From Augochlora pura (lineage: Eukaryota > Arthropoda > Insecta > Hymenoptera > Halictidae), in NCBI RefSeq assembly GCF_028453695.1, contig NC_135776.1, positions 6,766,663 through 6,830,662 of the forward strand: 64,000 nucleotides of DNA. Direction: 5' to 3'. Shown piece by piece: positions 22,159-34,615 of this stretch; the first letter of the stretch is position 1, and each line of letters begins with the position of its first letter. The notes below the pieces were generated by a model, which saw nothing but the letters and a program-made list of their open reading frames with translations, had not been told where the DNA came from and made no database searches. The translations under genes and the position numbers were made by a program.

Positions 22159-25088
22159 TACTTGTATATCTTTAAGTTCGCGCGGAATTGTTTAAGGGGT
22201 TTGCGAATAATTAGCAAATTTAGATTATTGTAATAAGAGTCACCGATTTGAAAACCCTTTTTACATTTCGTCTATTTGAACCGTACGTTCATTTCCGTCG
22301 ATCGTCTTGAATGATTTTAATTGGTTACGTAGAAAAAATGGTTGCGTGCGCTGCTATTATTTTGTAACAACGATCGCGTGTTCGTGAATCGAGTTTGCAT
22401 TGTTTCTGCACGAGCTGGTAGTGTCGGCGAGACATTCACGTGACGTTTACGTTAACAGTATCGTACAAAAGCTAGTATGTATAGCAATTGTGGAAAGACG
22501 TTCTATTTTAAGCAGTAATTTGTATGATAGCGTTCAGCTGTTTCATTAGGGCTGCAAAAAGGTATAATAATTATCGATATCGTCGATTGCAAATTTTTTC
22601 TATATCGAATGCAAGTGAAAGACAGTATGTGAGAAATTTTAGTGGGATGCGTAGCTTTAGTTCGGTACACGTGCACTATTAGTTAAAACAAAAAAAAACA
22701 GACACAGCTGCGATCTTAGATGGTTGTTGACGAAGGTTAATGGAATTCCTTTTTGGAAACATGCGAATTTTATACCACGTTTCTAAAGATACTTTCAATC
22801 ATTATAGACATTTTTGCTGTCTGTCCCCTTCTCCAGTATATTATATGTGTCGACGAATGCGAATCGAACGCGTTTCGTAACGCGGGTTCTGCAAGAGACG
22901 GTGAATAATTAATAGTTAATTAATAATCGGTCGCAAATCTTTCCGTTCTAAATGCTAAATTGCACATATCAGTCTAGCTAGTTGCAAATTGTGCTGGACT
23001 TAGGCGTGAAAGTAAGAGTACAATTAGGGCTGGCTTTCTGGATAGCATAAATCACACCTTAATCCCTCGTGTTACGATATTTTTATTAACTACAGCCGAT
23101 TAATTTACTCTATCATTATTAAAACATCGCGTACATTCAGATTTATATCTGAAAACTTTATGATTGATTTGACTTATATTAGTAATATAATTTCTGTTAA
23201 TATAAATATTAACGTGTAAATTCGTTTAAATAACTGTGAAAACTTTACAATTTTCATATAGTTATCATTTCGCAAATAAATAGACGTGTATTGAGTTAAT
23301 AAATAATTACTGCCACTATTTCATATTTTGTAGAGTCGTCTGCATTTGAAAACACGATCTTTAGATTTTTAAAATTCATATTAATTATTAACAAATTTGA
23401 TTTGTTGTCGTAAGACGAGGGGTTGAAGACGCTTTCAGGTGACCTAATTCCATAAATAGGCAATTAATCCAGACAGGAAATAGCGTAAAAATCTTGCACA
23501 CGTGGAACGCACGCATGGAAACTATAATCGAGTTACTTCATTGTGGATATCTTGCCACGGCTTTCAATCGGTTCCTATTATGATGTCCATCGTTCAGAGT
23601 ACGCACAAGCAAAGCTAGGTACATACTTAGATAATTCATTGACTGATTGATTATCTCGAAATCAGGCATGCAATCAGGGAGTATGCGGCAATCAAATCGA
23701 TTTCACCACATTTACCCCCGTGTACATACTATTCTATGTATACATACTATCAGTACCAAAAGTTTATATGCTTAGAGAAATTTTAGAATTCGAGAAATTA
23801 GAATTTTTTATGAATCAGAGACTTCGATTAATTTTCAGACGAATTCTGAGAAAATCAGAATGTTCATTAATTTCTCAGACAAACATTGAGAAACTTGAAG
23901 TGTTGATTAATTTTTTAGATAAATCTTTATTCCATTGGGAGGACAGAGATTAAATAGAAAATTGTTTGTTTCGTTAACAATTTTGATAAATTAAACGTTG
24001 TTGTTTCGAAATCTATGAATTTTCCTAATTTTAAAAATTTTATCTACTCAGTTTTCTCATAAATGCATAAAATCTGCATTTTAGTTATTGCTGTCGTAAT
24101 TTTAATTTTTGTTATTTCAAAAGTATTGTTGTTTATTTCGTGGTTGCCTAATTTTAAGTAATAATTTAAGAATCGGTTTAATTATTTTCGTGAAGTATGT
24201 AAACTTTTGAGACTGACGGTGATATAAATTTTTCTGTTAACATAAGTCTAAGTAAGCGAACTGTTATGGCAAAGAACAATGTAACCTATATGTGGAAAAT
24301 TATGCGTGGAGATGTGTATATGTAGCAGCGCAATTACGCGAGAACTATATGTTTAGAATTTTCATTTTATTCTCATTAACAATTTTAACTACCGGCAGTT
24401 GTTAAACAAATAATTGGAAATATCGTAATAAATCGTTCAATGTCCACAGCAACATGATCAACGTGTTTTAAAGATTGTTACTGGCAAGGAAATTATTAAA
24501 CTTGAATTAAACATATCACTGTCATCGAAACGTTTAATCGTATGCTTCCGGTAGCGTAAATTGTTATAAATTCAGCATTGCAACCGAATATTTCATAGAA
24601 TTACTCACGCTCGTCTTAAAATTTCTAATTTAGCGATGTTTATTTAAATCTTTAGTTCTTCGACTAATAAAGACGACTGTCTACTGTTTCTTTGAACGCG
24701 GCGTCGCGTCGCAGGAAATCTTTCGAATCGACCGATTCATCGAAACATTAATTAAACGGATTAATTAAATTCCACGAATGAATGTCGCGATTCGAATAGT
24801 TCGAAGCAGTAGCAGTGCTTGTAGCTGGGTGCCGTAATATGTAATTCCGATTAGTTCGTTATTGATTGTTGGTGCTGATTGTACAAATTGGTGCTCTTCT
24901 ACACTGTATAAATTCATCGTCAGGTAACATTGTTCGTTTCTAGCGGAGTACGTCCATCGGTAATTGTATAAAAATAGCGTGCGAGCGTTAGAGGACTAAA
25001 CGCGAACGGTTCCCTGCTTCTTCGATTTCATTTTCTAGCTATATTTTCATTCGCTGGTAATTATCGTGATAAACTAGGATATTAGGAG
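22159..25088. other. AT-rich intergenic region
   Basis: No gene is supported. Near 22553, GGGCTGCAAAAAGG followed by AATTATCGATATCG resembles a hAT-type terminus, and 23027 has another AGGGCTGG, but in the same orientation, so no complete element can be drawn. A short degenerate repeat lies at 23815-23935. 24690-25020 is less AT-rich. Confidence 0.5.
23815..23935. repeat. Three ~41-bp degenerate tandem units
   Basis: Units share the wording TCAGA..TTCGATTAATTTTCAGACGAAT.TGAGAAA in three successive copies with substitutions. An open frame crosses them (23720-23953), but its peptide is an artefact of the repeat. Confidence 0.5.
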
Positions 25089-25475
25089 CAGTGGAGCATA
25101 TCGATTATCGTTGTTATCGATAATAACAAAAATATCGATGTTGTAAGAGTATCGATAATTAAATGTACTACAGAATGTCCCAAAATCATTCAATCAAGAA
25201 AAATAACTAGCAGTCAAAAATTAGTACAGTTTATTTTGATTACATTTTTATTAATATCAATTTAAGTCTATTATCATTGATTTATGTTAATGTACATCGA
25301 TTTGTAATTAAAAACGTTCAACGACACTTAAATTGCACTTTCAAACTGGCACGTATGGAATGCTGTTCCATTTAATTATCATTTAATTATCGACATCTGA
25401 TCAATATTATCGATAAATGGATATTATCGCGTAATGCAGACGAATTATCGATAATAATCGGTAGCTATATCGCTG
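25089..25475. mobile_element. TATCGATA-rich hAT-like foldback element
   Basis: The segment begins CAGTGGAGCATATCGATTAT and ends ...TATATCGCTG, giving CAG...CTG termini. The two sides are long imperfect inverted repeats rich in TATCGATA (perfect copies at 25115, 25150, 25408 and 25446), including TATCGATAATTAAATG-like blocks on both sides. The AT-rich interior has no ORF. CAG...CTG ends and TATCGATA subterminal motifs are common in insect hAT MITEs. No matching 8-bp target duplication was found, so family assignment is tentative. Confidence 0.5.
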
Positions 25476-28400
25476 ACGACACCTCCAACGAACCGTGCAG
25501 CACGAGGACAATGTAGAATGCTCGAACTTTGAGTTCTACCAAATGTTACTCACGAATATTACATATACTTGTAGAAAATCATCGTTCGGACGCTTCGGTT
25601 TCATTAATTTCATTTATGATCTTGCAAAAACATTATTCTCTGATTTTACGAAATCGTTTCGATCTTAAAATCTTGATATTCGATCTTGAATATTGCAACA
25701 TCAGTTTCAATTTATTGCAGCATCGATCAAGTCGATATAAATGAAACAACATCTCGATGCAAATGTAAAATTACAAGATATTTTAAGATATTAATATTTT
25801 ACAAGAATTACATGAATTTAGTTGCAATACCTCAGAAAGATTATAAAAATTTATATTGATCTCCTAAAGATCGCGAGAATTTATTTATTAACAATTCGTA
25901 CTATTCTATACATGTGTACACGATTAACTTCATTTAGTAATTTCTCGTAAAAGCAGCTATAGTTGATTAATAGAACGGTACGCTTAGTGGTATTGTTTGT
26001 TTCGTCACGTGTGGTGATTTGTAATGGCGAAAAGGTAATTGAAAAATGACCGGCTCGATGAAAGCAATGTTTATATCCTTAGAAATATTTGGTAAAACTC
26101 GGTATAGTTCATATGCAATAGTAGACGTGAGTGATAATGCGCTCGAGATTATGAGAGAAAGAGAGAGTGAGAGAGAGAGAGAGAGAGATCATTATCCCCG
26201 TCGATGTCGGAGCATTAGATTAGGTATAACGAGGAATAATCTTATGGCTATGGAAATAAATAAATTTCTGATTTTCCTTGCAGTGTACTGTGATGTCGCG
26301 ATGTGTGTAGAAAGTTGAGGGTCCACTTCACTTTCCCCGCGTGACGGGATTTTGGAAAAGCTCAAAAGGAATGCAATAAAATCAGATGCATTTTTCAATT
26401 ATTCCAACTTTATGTGATTTCACCTTCTTTTCAGAATTCACCATTTGCGTTGCAATATTTCTTTAGTTTATATAATACGCACCAGAGTCGGGAAAATGTA
26501 GACTGGTTAGTAATCAAAATTTTGTGCACTTATGGCATAAATCGGTAAAAAATAAAATCAATCCAAATAAGAGTAACGCATAATTAAACATAATGTATTT
26601 GTCTCGTGAAAATTATTAGAGAAAGAAATATAGTTTGTGAAACGTAAGTTTCATGTAATTAATGATCATTTTTATTTTGCATAATGATCGATAAAGTAAT
26701 GACAATTTTTATTTCGTGTGCCGGTTACTTATATCTAAAAATTTATTTCTTGGTCTAATGTAATTTCAATTGTGTTTTACGCGAATTTAGCTTTCTTAAT
26801 AATATTTCTTTACATAATATAGCGTTAAAAAAAAACGGAGATTTAGTTTGCCCAATAAAAATCGTAGCAACGTGGGTGTTTCTTCAAAGTTCTAATTTTA
26901 ATTTATACATGACAAAGTAAAAGTTTTATAAATTTTATTAAAATATTTGTGAACAGGTTAAGTATTTTAAATATTCCTGGGAATTGAAGAAATTATTCCT
27001 TATCATCGTAACACGCGAATTATTATGCAGTTTTATGCAAGAACGTTTCATTTTATACTGTCATTTCACAGCCACATACATTCTTACATTTCGAGATGGA
27101 GAATTACTTTCACTACGGGAACTATTAGCTTTTATTTGAAACTCATGAAAATCGACTTTCAGCTCTGCTTGAAACGATAAAGAAACGTCTATTAAAGATG
27201 CCTATCAAGGTCGAAGTAAATCGAATGGCAATCTCGTAAAGTATCGAATTCACTAACTCGGAAAATATCGTCTTGAGAAGAACGCTTATAAAGTTGCAAG
27301 TCCTTCGCCGTCCTATATCTTTCGAATTCGTTTGTAATATCTCAGACCTATATTTTCAACGTCTAAACCCGTAAAAAAGGTCTGTTTTTTTTTCAAGCAA
27401 ATCAAAAAGAGCGTATAAAATTCGCTGACTTTGAGAATATTCCAATTTTATCACTCTGTGACGTGAAACTCGTGGAAAGTCTATGGAAATTATTGCAGGA
27501 TTATTGCGGATTTTTGAAAGTTGATCCATTTTTTAATCATTTTATTAGACTGGGAAGGATACTTATAATTTTTGAGAAAATTGAGTTATTATAACATGAA
27601 GAAATGTTAGAAAACTATAACATTCGGTGCCAGTACGATATCAAGACATATGGAGAAGCTATAATATTCAAGGTTAGTATAACAAAAAATACAAGTCAAT
27701 AATAATATTCGAGGAAGGATAAAAAGCTCAAATATGTTGCCGCTAAAATTATAACAATATATTGCGTCCCTAGACCGTCAATTTTATTTATTTTCTCAAA
27801 AATATACTACTTGAAATATTAAAGAAGAAGAAGCTAATAAAATTTATAACAGTTCTTAAATCTCCTTTAATTTATTAAAATTATTAAAAGATGAAATACA
27901 TTTTTATTTAACTCCATTTCTTAAAATTCATTAAGAAAATTTGTATTCCACCTAAAAATTCCTTTCATGAAAATTCTACAAATATGGAAATATCGCAATA
28001 AATAATAGATCGTTTTTAAACTTAAATCATTTTAAACAGACGAACAATATAGAGTGAAAAATTGTAACAACCCATACCTGTCCGAAAAGTGTATAAACGA
28101 TCCTAATAACCTAGCGATGTATCAGGAAAAGGGCGAAGAGAAAAATGAGTACTGCAAAATCCATTACTTTCAACGCCGGAACAACGTTGCTCGAGTGAAC
28201 AAATAACGAAAATAACACTGGCACACTGTTGTTCATATATTCCAATGGCTCGGACAACAAGCATTTTTCATCTTACGCAAGATTCGAAAAATCGTATTTT
28301 CTCTTGTTTTAGGAACCAAATAGTCTACTCTGCGCCGCACAGTATACGGTAAAATGGACAAAATTGATAAGTCCATCGTATGTAAATCATACATTTTATT

Positions 28401-28779
28401 ATCAGAAGATTTTAATAAATGTCTATAAAATTTTACCAAAGAATATCGATTTTACCTTTATCCAAGTATTGTCGAGAATTAAACTAGAAATTTATTTTAG
28501 AATTATCGTGTGATAAATTTCACGTTTACAAGGTATGTTCATTGTTATAGAATCTTCAAAGATACTAAACAGATTTTTATGATATTTAATAATTTATACT
28601 ACCTTTTTATGTTTCTTTATTTATTAATCTTGATGAGACTTTAAAGAGATGATTTAATCGTTGCATCCATGTATTTCTTTCAAAAATTGTTAGAAGACAT
28701 TTATGCTGAAAATTCACTAGTTGAAAATCTTGCTATTAAAATTTTTGTTACAAAAATTCTTGTTATTAAAATTCGTCGA
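25476..28779. other. AT-rich intergenic region
   Basis: No supported gene. Open frames at 25529-25744 and 26046-26318 are short; the latter runs through a GA microsatellite. 26500-28600 is very AT-rich and featureless. Confidence 0.55.
26152..26189. repeat. (GA)n microsatellite
   Basis: A nearly uninterrupted GAGAGA run with a few AA/TG interruptions. Confidence 0.9.
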
Positions 28780-29448
28780 AGACGAGTGTAGACTGTCCTC
28801 GACAGCTGATCGCATCGCCACAGCCCCGTTTCGCTCCTCAAATGAAAACCTCGAGCCGCCTAGGCAATTTTCGCGGAGTTCAATCGCGAGCCCCGCGGAT
28901 CCGCGATCGCCTATAGATCGACGATGTAATGAAGGCGTGGACTAGAAGATACTCCGGTCGCCGGAGTTTCTCTATTACCCTGCGGGTAATAATAAAGACG
29001 CCGCAACAAAGCCGTTGTTTCGTGACTATCGGGAATCGATAAAATAAAATAAATAAGACAGGCCGAGCAGAAGTGCCGCATCTGCCCCCGGGAACCTTCG
29101 CTCCGCGTGGTATGGGGGCTAATGGATACAACGGATAGAGAAGTAATAGAAACACGGCAAGAGAAGTCAACGCGATATATACGGGGGAATCTAGAGCTTG
29201 CCGGGACTCTCAATGGGGAAAATATTTTCCGGCGAACATTCTGTCCCGGGGAACTTGGCGAATTTATTTCATATCGTTGCGCTCGGGTTCGCTTGTCCGG
29301 TATCCCAGATGCTTGGGCAGCTGTAGACGATTCTACCGAAGCTGTAGAAGCTTTAATCCTACCTCTTAATCCTTGCGAACTGCTCAAGAAATTCTCGCAT
29401 CCACCATAGTCGCCGAAAGTTCCGAAACGTTGTCTGCTGACATACGGT
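28780..29448. other. GC-richer block with long frames on both strands
   Basis: Composition switches to GC-rich. A 188-codon frame runs on the minus strand (28911-29477) and a 100-codon frame on the plus strand (29107-29409). Neither peptide shows a recognisable domain, and both are Ser/Arg-rich as expected from GC-rich non-coding DNA. It could be a regulatory island, an untranslated exon or a lineage-specific exon. I see no convincing splice or start context. Confidence 0.35.
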
Positions 29449-30100
29449 GGATCAAGAAAGCAGCCGAACGCGCTCACGGCTTCGAAATTACGTAATTTAG
29501 TGAAAAGGATTTCTAAGGCAATTAATGTGGGCTTATTTTAAAGCTTGGAGCTTCTATTTTCGTACATCGTCATTCGTTTGTTTTTGTAAGATATTTGTGC
29601 ATGATTTATAAAATAGAAAACTGAAGATAGGTGAAGCGTGGCTCAAGAAAGTATTTAACTATATTTCTGAATTTGAAATAGTGTAATTTAGTGAAAAGCA
29701 ATCATAGAGTAATTAATGAGGGCTTATTTTAAAGCTTAAAGCCTCTATTTTCGCACATCGTCATTCGTTTTCTTGTAAAATATTTTTCCATGATGTAATA
29801 AATAGGAAACTGAGGGTGCCTAAAACTAGTGAACACACAGTAACTCAATAAAGTATTAGAATATATCTCTGACTCTGCAATAGCACAATTTAAAAAAAAG
29901 GAATTATATAGTAATCAATATAAGTACATTTTACAGTTTGAAACATCCACTTTCGTAAGCCATAATTTAATTTCTTGTAACATGTTATTACGTATCGTAG
30001 GAGGCGAGATATTGAAGGTAATTAAGGCTTGTTAATAAACTGTGGCTGAAAAAGGTACTTAAATACACTCCTGGCTGATTTCATATTTCGCAATCATTGA
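29449..30100. repeat. ~195-bp tandem satellite, about 3.3 decayed units
   Basis: Units start near 29449, 29640, 29852 and 30041 at versions of GTGGCTCAAGAAAGTATTTA. Each continues with GTAATTTAGTGAAAA and GGGCTTATTTTAAAGCTT, then CTATTTTCGCACATCGTCAT (the first two copies are closest, the later ones increasingly diverged). No coding content. Confidence 0.75.
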
Positions 30101-32315
30101 AATCGTACGGATATTTTCTGTGATAAATTAATGAATCGATTTATTTATTCAGCTTTATATTCGATGCACTGATTACTGAATTAATAAATGGAAATAATGA
30201 GTCGAAACTGTTTACTTCATAATTACTGGAATTATAAAGGCGCATTTATATATAAATAATGAACAAAACTAATGGATACGAAATTTCTGCGAAATCTGGA
30301 TCAACGCAATTTTCGTTATTTAACTAATTATATAAATCAACTCAAACTTGTCGCTATTAACTTGTTAATTGGTTAACTTGCAATTATGTACACGAAACAT
30401 AGTACTTTATGCAGATAAAATATATGCTATTAGCAGTAGTATTTTATATAAATAAAATATTTACTATTATTAACTAATCACAGTGCCTTTACATTATACC
30501 TAATCATGTTTAACACTGAACCTACCGAACAGTGCAATCGATTGACGTGCATTGTCCCATAAAAGGCAATTACCCCATAAGTGAGAACATCGAATTTATT
30601 TATATTTCATACAGTTTTTACTAGAAATTACTACATAATTTATGCAATAGAATAATATTAAATTCATAATGATATTTAATATAATAGTATTGAATTTATA
30701 ATGATATTGAATAAATTATGAAATATTATTTCAATAATAATTTAATCCTCGCAAGTGTATATACAACTCATAGAATTGAAAAATAAGGAACCGGTCATTC
30801 GTCCATGATTTAGCATTAGCGTTCATTTAAACAAATATTAAAGTTACTCACTGTAGTAAGAAGCACGGACAGTCGCGCGAAATTCCAGGGGCTCGGCTTT
30901 CTCAATCATCAATCCCAGCATCCGGATTCTGAACGAGGCGTGCTCTTAACACCCTCGCTCTGCTCCAAGTTTCCCTCCCATCTGCTTTTCCTCCACACCT
31001 AACCAACAGCTGTTCCCACGTTACCTCACGCCGCAAGAGCTACACCGCCACCCTTATTTTCTTCCTCGGAAACGTAAGAACCCCCGACGAAAACAAAAAC
31101 GCCACGAGGTTAACCTCGGAGCGCGGGGTTGTCCATGGTTCTAATATACTTGGAAAATTCCTCGTTACCCGAATAATTATTCGATCCGGGGACGGGGGCG
31201 GGTCAGTCGTTTCAAGGACTTCATTACATCGCGTTGGACCGTGTAGGAGTCTCGGGTGTTTCAGTTTGTACCGAGGACGGCACGGTTTTCCGAAAGTTCT
31301 GGTTTGCTGTTTTAACCGTGTTGAACTGCGCGTGACGTTTTCGAGGAGTGCAGGAGAGTTTAATTCCGGTCACTGTTAAATTGGTAAGATTTTATTATCT
31401 GTTTATATATTCTTCAGGATTATGATAAGATTGTATTAGGATTATATTAGGATGCTAATATAATATGCATTTTATCTGACGTCTTTGTTTGAAAGATCGT
31501 TAGTTTACTACAGGAATTATTTCAAAGTTTTAATCAAGTATGTGGCATCAATATTTTTCATATTTATGGAATATGGTATTTTCGTATTTTAATTTTGCTG
31601 TGGAAATTCAACGCGCACGTAAATGATACTGCGTTGTAGCACACGAGTTACGTAGATAGTAACTATTTTTTCAAGAATATCGTAAATTTACTAACAAAAT
31701 ATCTAACATAATTATTGTATATTGTCTAAGAAATTATCTAAAGTAAATATAAATTGTCTAAGAAAATATCTAAAGTAAATATAAATTTTTGAAACATTCC
31801 ATATCAACGTCATTTGTAACAATTCTTTGCACAATTCCTCCGACATAAGCATTGATTTAAAACGAAATCCCTCGCTTCCCCAAAAGTAAAATAAAACATA
31901 GATTTGCAAAAGTGTGCAAACAATTTGAAGGGAGCCAGACTCGGTTTGCATTCGCGAAACCGATTGAATCGATTCGAATCGATGTAAAGCAATAATCGGT
32001 GCGAGGTAAAGTGTCGAAATAAAAAGACCGGCAAATATTTTCGTTCGCCGGTAGAAAAAGTGGCGAAAGGATAATATTTTGAGTGGGTAGGAAAGAATAA
32101 TATTTCGTGTATTTTCACGTTCTTTAAATTGGAATTGTAGGAACGGCAGGCGACGCGGTACCCTTTCTACTTTTTGCTTTCTCTCTTTACACTCAATAAA
32201 CCTTGACGGGTTTCATCCTGTAGCTCAATCTGCACGGCTGATCGCCTTTCCAACTAGAGTTCACAAAGCATGTGACCTCTTTATTCCTTTGTTTTTCGCT
32301 TGCTCGCACTGTGGC
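30101..32315. other. Intergenic region with a GC-richer block at 30850-31370
   Basis: 30100-30840 is AT-rich and empty. 30850-31370 is GC-richer (GCTCGGCTTTCTC, CACGCCGCAAGAGC, GGGGACGGGGGCGGGTC at about 31188-31204) and may be regulatory; no frame is convincing. 31400-32300 returns to AT-rich sequence with chance minus-strand frames and a local AAATATCTAA/GTAAATATAAATT duplication at 31730-31790. Confidence 0.45.
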
Positions 32316-32830
32316 CTCTCTCTCTCTCTCTCTCTTTCTCTCTCGGACGTTCCTTTCTCCGTCTCTCCCAAATTTCTCTCACTCCGTCTTTGCCCCTGTT
32401 TCTACTTTCCTCTCTTTATTTCTCTCTCCCTCTATCTCTCTATTTCTCTATCTATTTTTCTCTCTATTTCTCTATCTATTTTTCTCTCTATTTCTCTATC
32501 TATTTCTTTCTCTATATTTCTCTATCTATTTCTTTCTCTATATTTCTCTATCTATTTCTTTCTCAATATTTCTCTATCTATTTCTTTCTCTATATTTCTC
32601 TATCTATTTCTTTCTCTATATTTCTCTGTCTATTTCTTTATTTATTTCTCTACCTCTCTATTGCTCTATTTATTTCTCTATTTTTTTCTATCTAATTCTC
32701 TCTCTATTTCTATATCTATTTCTCTCGCTCTCTATTTCTCTATATAATTCGTTCTCTCTCTTTCTCAAATTTTCCTCCTCACCTCTGCCACTGCTTCACC
32801 CTTCTTCTCTTTCTCTCTTTACTTCTCTTA
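32316..32830. repeat. CT microsatellite plus TCTCTATTTC-type minisatellite
   Basis: A (TC)n tract (32316-32344) is followed by roughly 350 bases of tandem TATTTCTCTATCTATTTCTT variants, about 24-28 bp per unit, strictly pyrimidine-rich with A. It opens long frames in all three + frames (peptides of Ser/Leu/Phe/Tyr), which are repeat artefacts. Confidence 0.95.
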
Positions 32831-33499
32831 GTCTTCACAGGCTGCGGTGAAAATTCTGTTTCCGTATTTGCATATTTTTAGCGAACTGCTTTAGAAATAA
32901 GGACACTGCAATTTAATAGTCTCTATATTTTAGCAGTTTAACCCCATAAGTGGAAATGACGAGTCGTCTCGAAACATTTTCCGTAGCAAACACAAATTTC
33001 TCGAGCGAAGTGCCGTCGCATATTTAAATATTAAAAGACCAGCCAAATCTCTGGCAATTATTAAAAAAGGATTATAATCATATATAATTTAGATAATTCG
33101 GAAGCGAAGCAGAAATTATTTATTATCTCTCTCCGAAAGAGTAACATTTTATTTGCAAGCAAGAAATAACAAATAAATTATTCCTATAACTCTTTAAAGA
33201 TCTTTAAAATAGATATAAAATTCTAATCATCCCTTCCAAATGAAGTATAAACAAACTTTGTAATTTATTGTTTTCAAGTAGAATTTGCCCAACTCTTGTA
33301 ACAGTAACTCTGCTCTTTATCGTTTTTTATTATTAAGCTGACTGTAGATAAAAACGTACGCGGACAGTAACAATAGATGACAAATAGACGTAAAAAATTC
33401 GAGAAACAAAATAGATTTGAGCATTCGAAGAAAGATAGTTTTTCATAAAGGGACAGAATTTTCTCTGCAGCCTGTGTTTCATCCTTCCTCCCGTGTCCG

Positions 33500-33506
<7 letters not shown>
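32831..33506. other. AT-rich non-coding
   Basis: I see nothing beyond chance frames that continue into the adjacent CT repeat on the minus strand. Confidence 0.6.

Positions 33507-33539
<33 letters not shown>
33507..33539. repeat. (CT)n microsatellite
   Basis: An uninterrupted TCTC run of about 33 bases within a GC-richer context (33470-33980). Confidence 0.95.
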
Positions 33540-33542
<3 letters not shown>

Positions 33543-34007
33543 GCCTTCGCTTCCGGCCCTGTACAGCGACATTCTTCTCCCGTTTTCGCGATGTCACACG
33601 GTACAATACGCGCTCGAAAACTTTATTTAATGAACCTCTCCCATTGTGTTCGCCGCTCTAAATATTCCAGGTGTAATGATTAACTTTCGGAAAGTCTGCT
33701 CGACACGCTCGGATCCTTTGGTTCCCCGGTTTCAAGCCCCCTCCCCCCTCCATCCCCCGCCCCGCACGAATATATCACGCGGCAGATTTCAACGCGTCGC
33801 GATCTTTCTTTTACAGCTTCGCCGTCGACCCAGAAATCTCGGCGTGTTTCCGCGAAGTTAGAGGGATTTAATTAGCGAAGAGCGGAGAGATCGAGGGGGA
33901 TGACACGGTCACTGTCCAATGCATCACACGGGATACACAGTATTCCCGTGCATAGTTACAGGCAGCCCCGGAGTCGCTTTCGTTTTAGTCTCTTTTGTAT
34001 CGCGGTT
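33540..34007. other. GC-richer non-coding block
   Basis: CpG- and C-rich sequence, including a CCCCCTCCCCCCTCCATCCC-like pyrimidine tract near 33740. It may be regulatory. Frames here have no recognisable protein. Confidence 0.4.
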
Positions 34008-34615
34008 AGAATGGTTGCGCGGCCGATTCTGCGGCAATATTTCACTCAGTTTTGATTTGCTATAGTTGCCATAGTTACTATGATTGTAAATCATCTTGAT
34101 TTATAATAGGTCGCGCAGCAGATTCTTCGATAATAAATTATTTCATTGGGCATAGATTTGTCAGTATAATATAAATCATCAGACGAATGTAAGAATATAT
34201 TTTTTTTTGTAGATGACTAAAATGATTAACAATTTATTAATATGTAATTTATGAATTCCTGTTTCTTGAAATTAGTGACGATGATTTAACTTTTGCGTTA
34301 AAGTTCATAGCGTGCTTGTAACAATTGTAAGATTTTTAAGGTAATATATTTCTCTCAATTTATTAATGTAATATTAATAATAATATCATTCAATTTCGAC
34401 TTATAATGGTTGCGTAAATGTTCCTACGGTGACATTTTATCCAATTTTGATTTATAATAGTGGCGCAACTGATCCTACTGTAATATTTCACGCTATTTTG
34501 ATTTATGATATTTATACAACGTATTCTGCAGTAATTTGTCACTCAGTTTTGCTTTATGATAGTTTCGTAACACGTACTGCGGTAATGTTTCATTGAATGT
34601 TGATTTACGCTTTAA
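34008..34615. repeat. Degenerate ~50-bp tandem repeat
   Basis: Repeats of TTTTGATTTATAATAGTTGC followed by GCAACTGATTCTACGGTAAT and ATTTCACTCAG occur at about 34052, 34096, 34396, 34445, 34497, 34547 and 34597, with unrelated AT-rich sequence between the second and third. All copies are diverged. Confidence 0.6.

Noticed and set aside
22545..23045. AGGGCTG...AGGGCTG pair as ends of a hAT element
   Set aside because: The two motifs are in the same orientation and no target-site duplication is visible.
25173..25200. TACAGAATGTCCCAAAATCA as another transposon end
   Set aside because: No inverse partner was found, and it lies inside the TATCGATA foldback element.
32272..32850. 192-codon frame and two overlapping frames
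   Set aside because: All three plus frames are open because the DNA is a CT/TA-rich minisatellite without stops; the peptides are pure low complexity.
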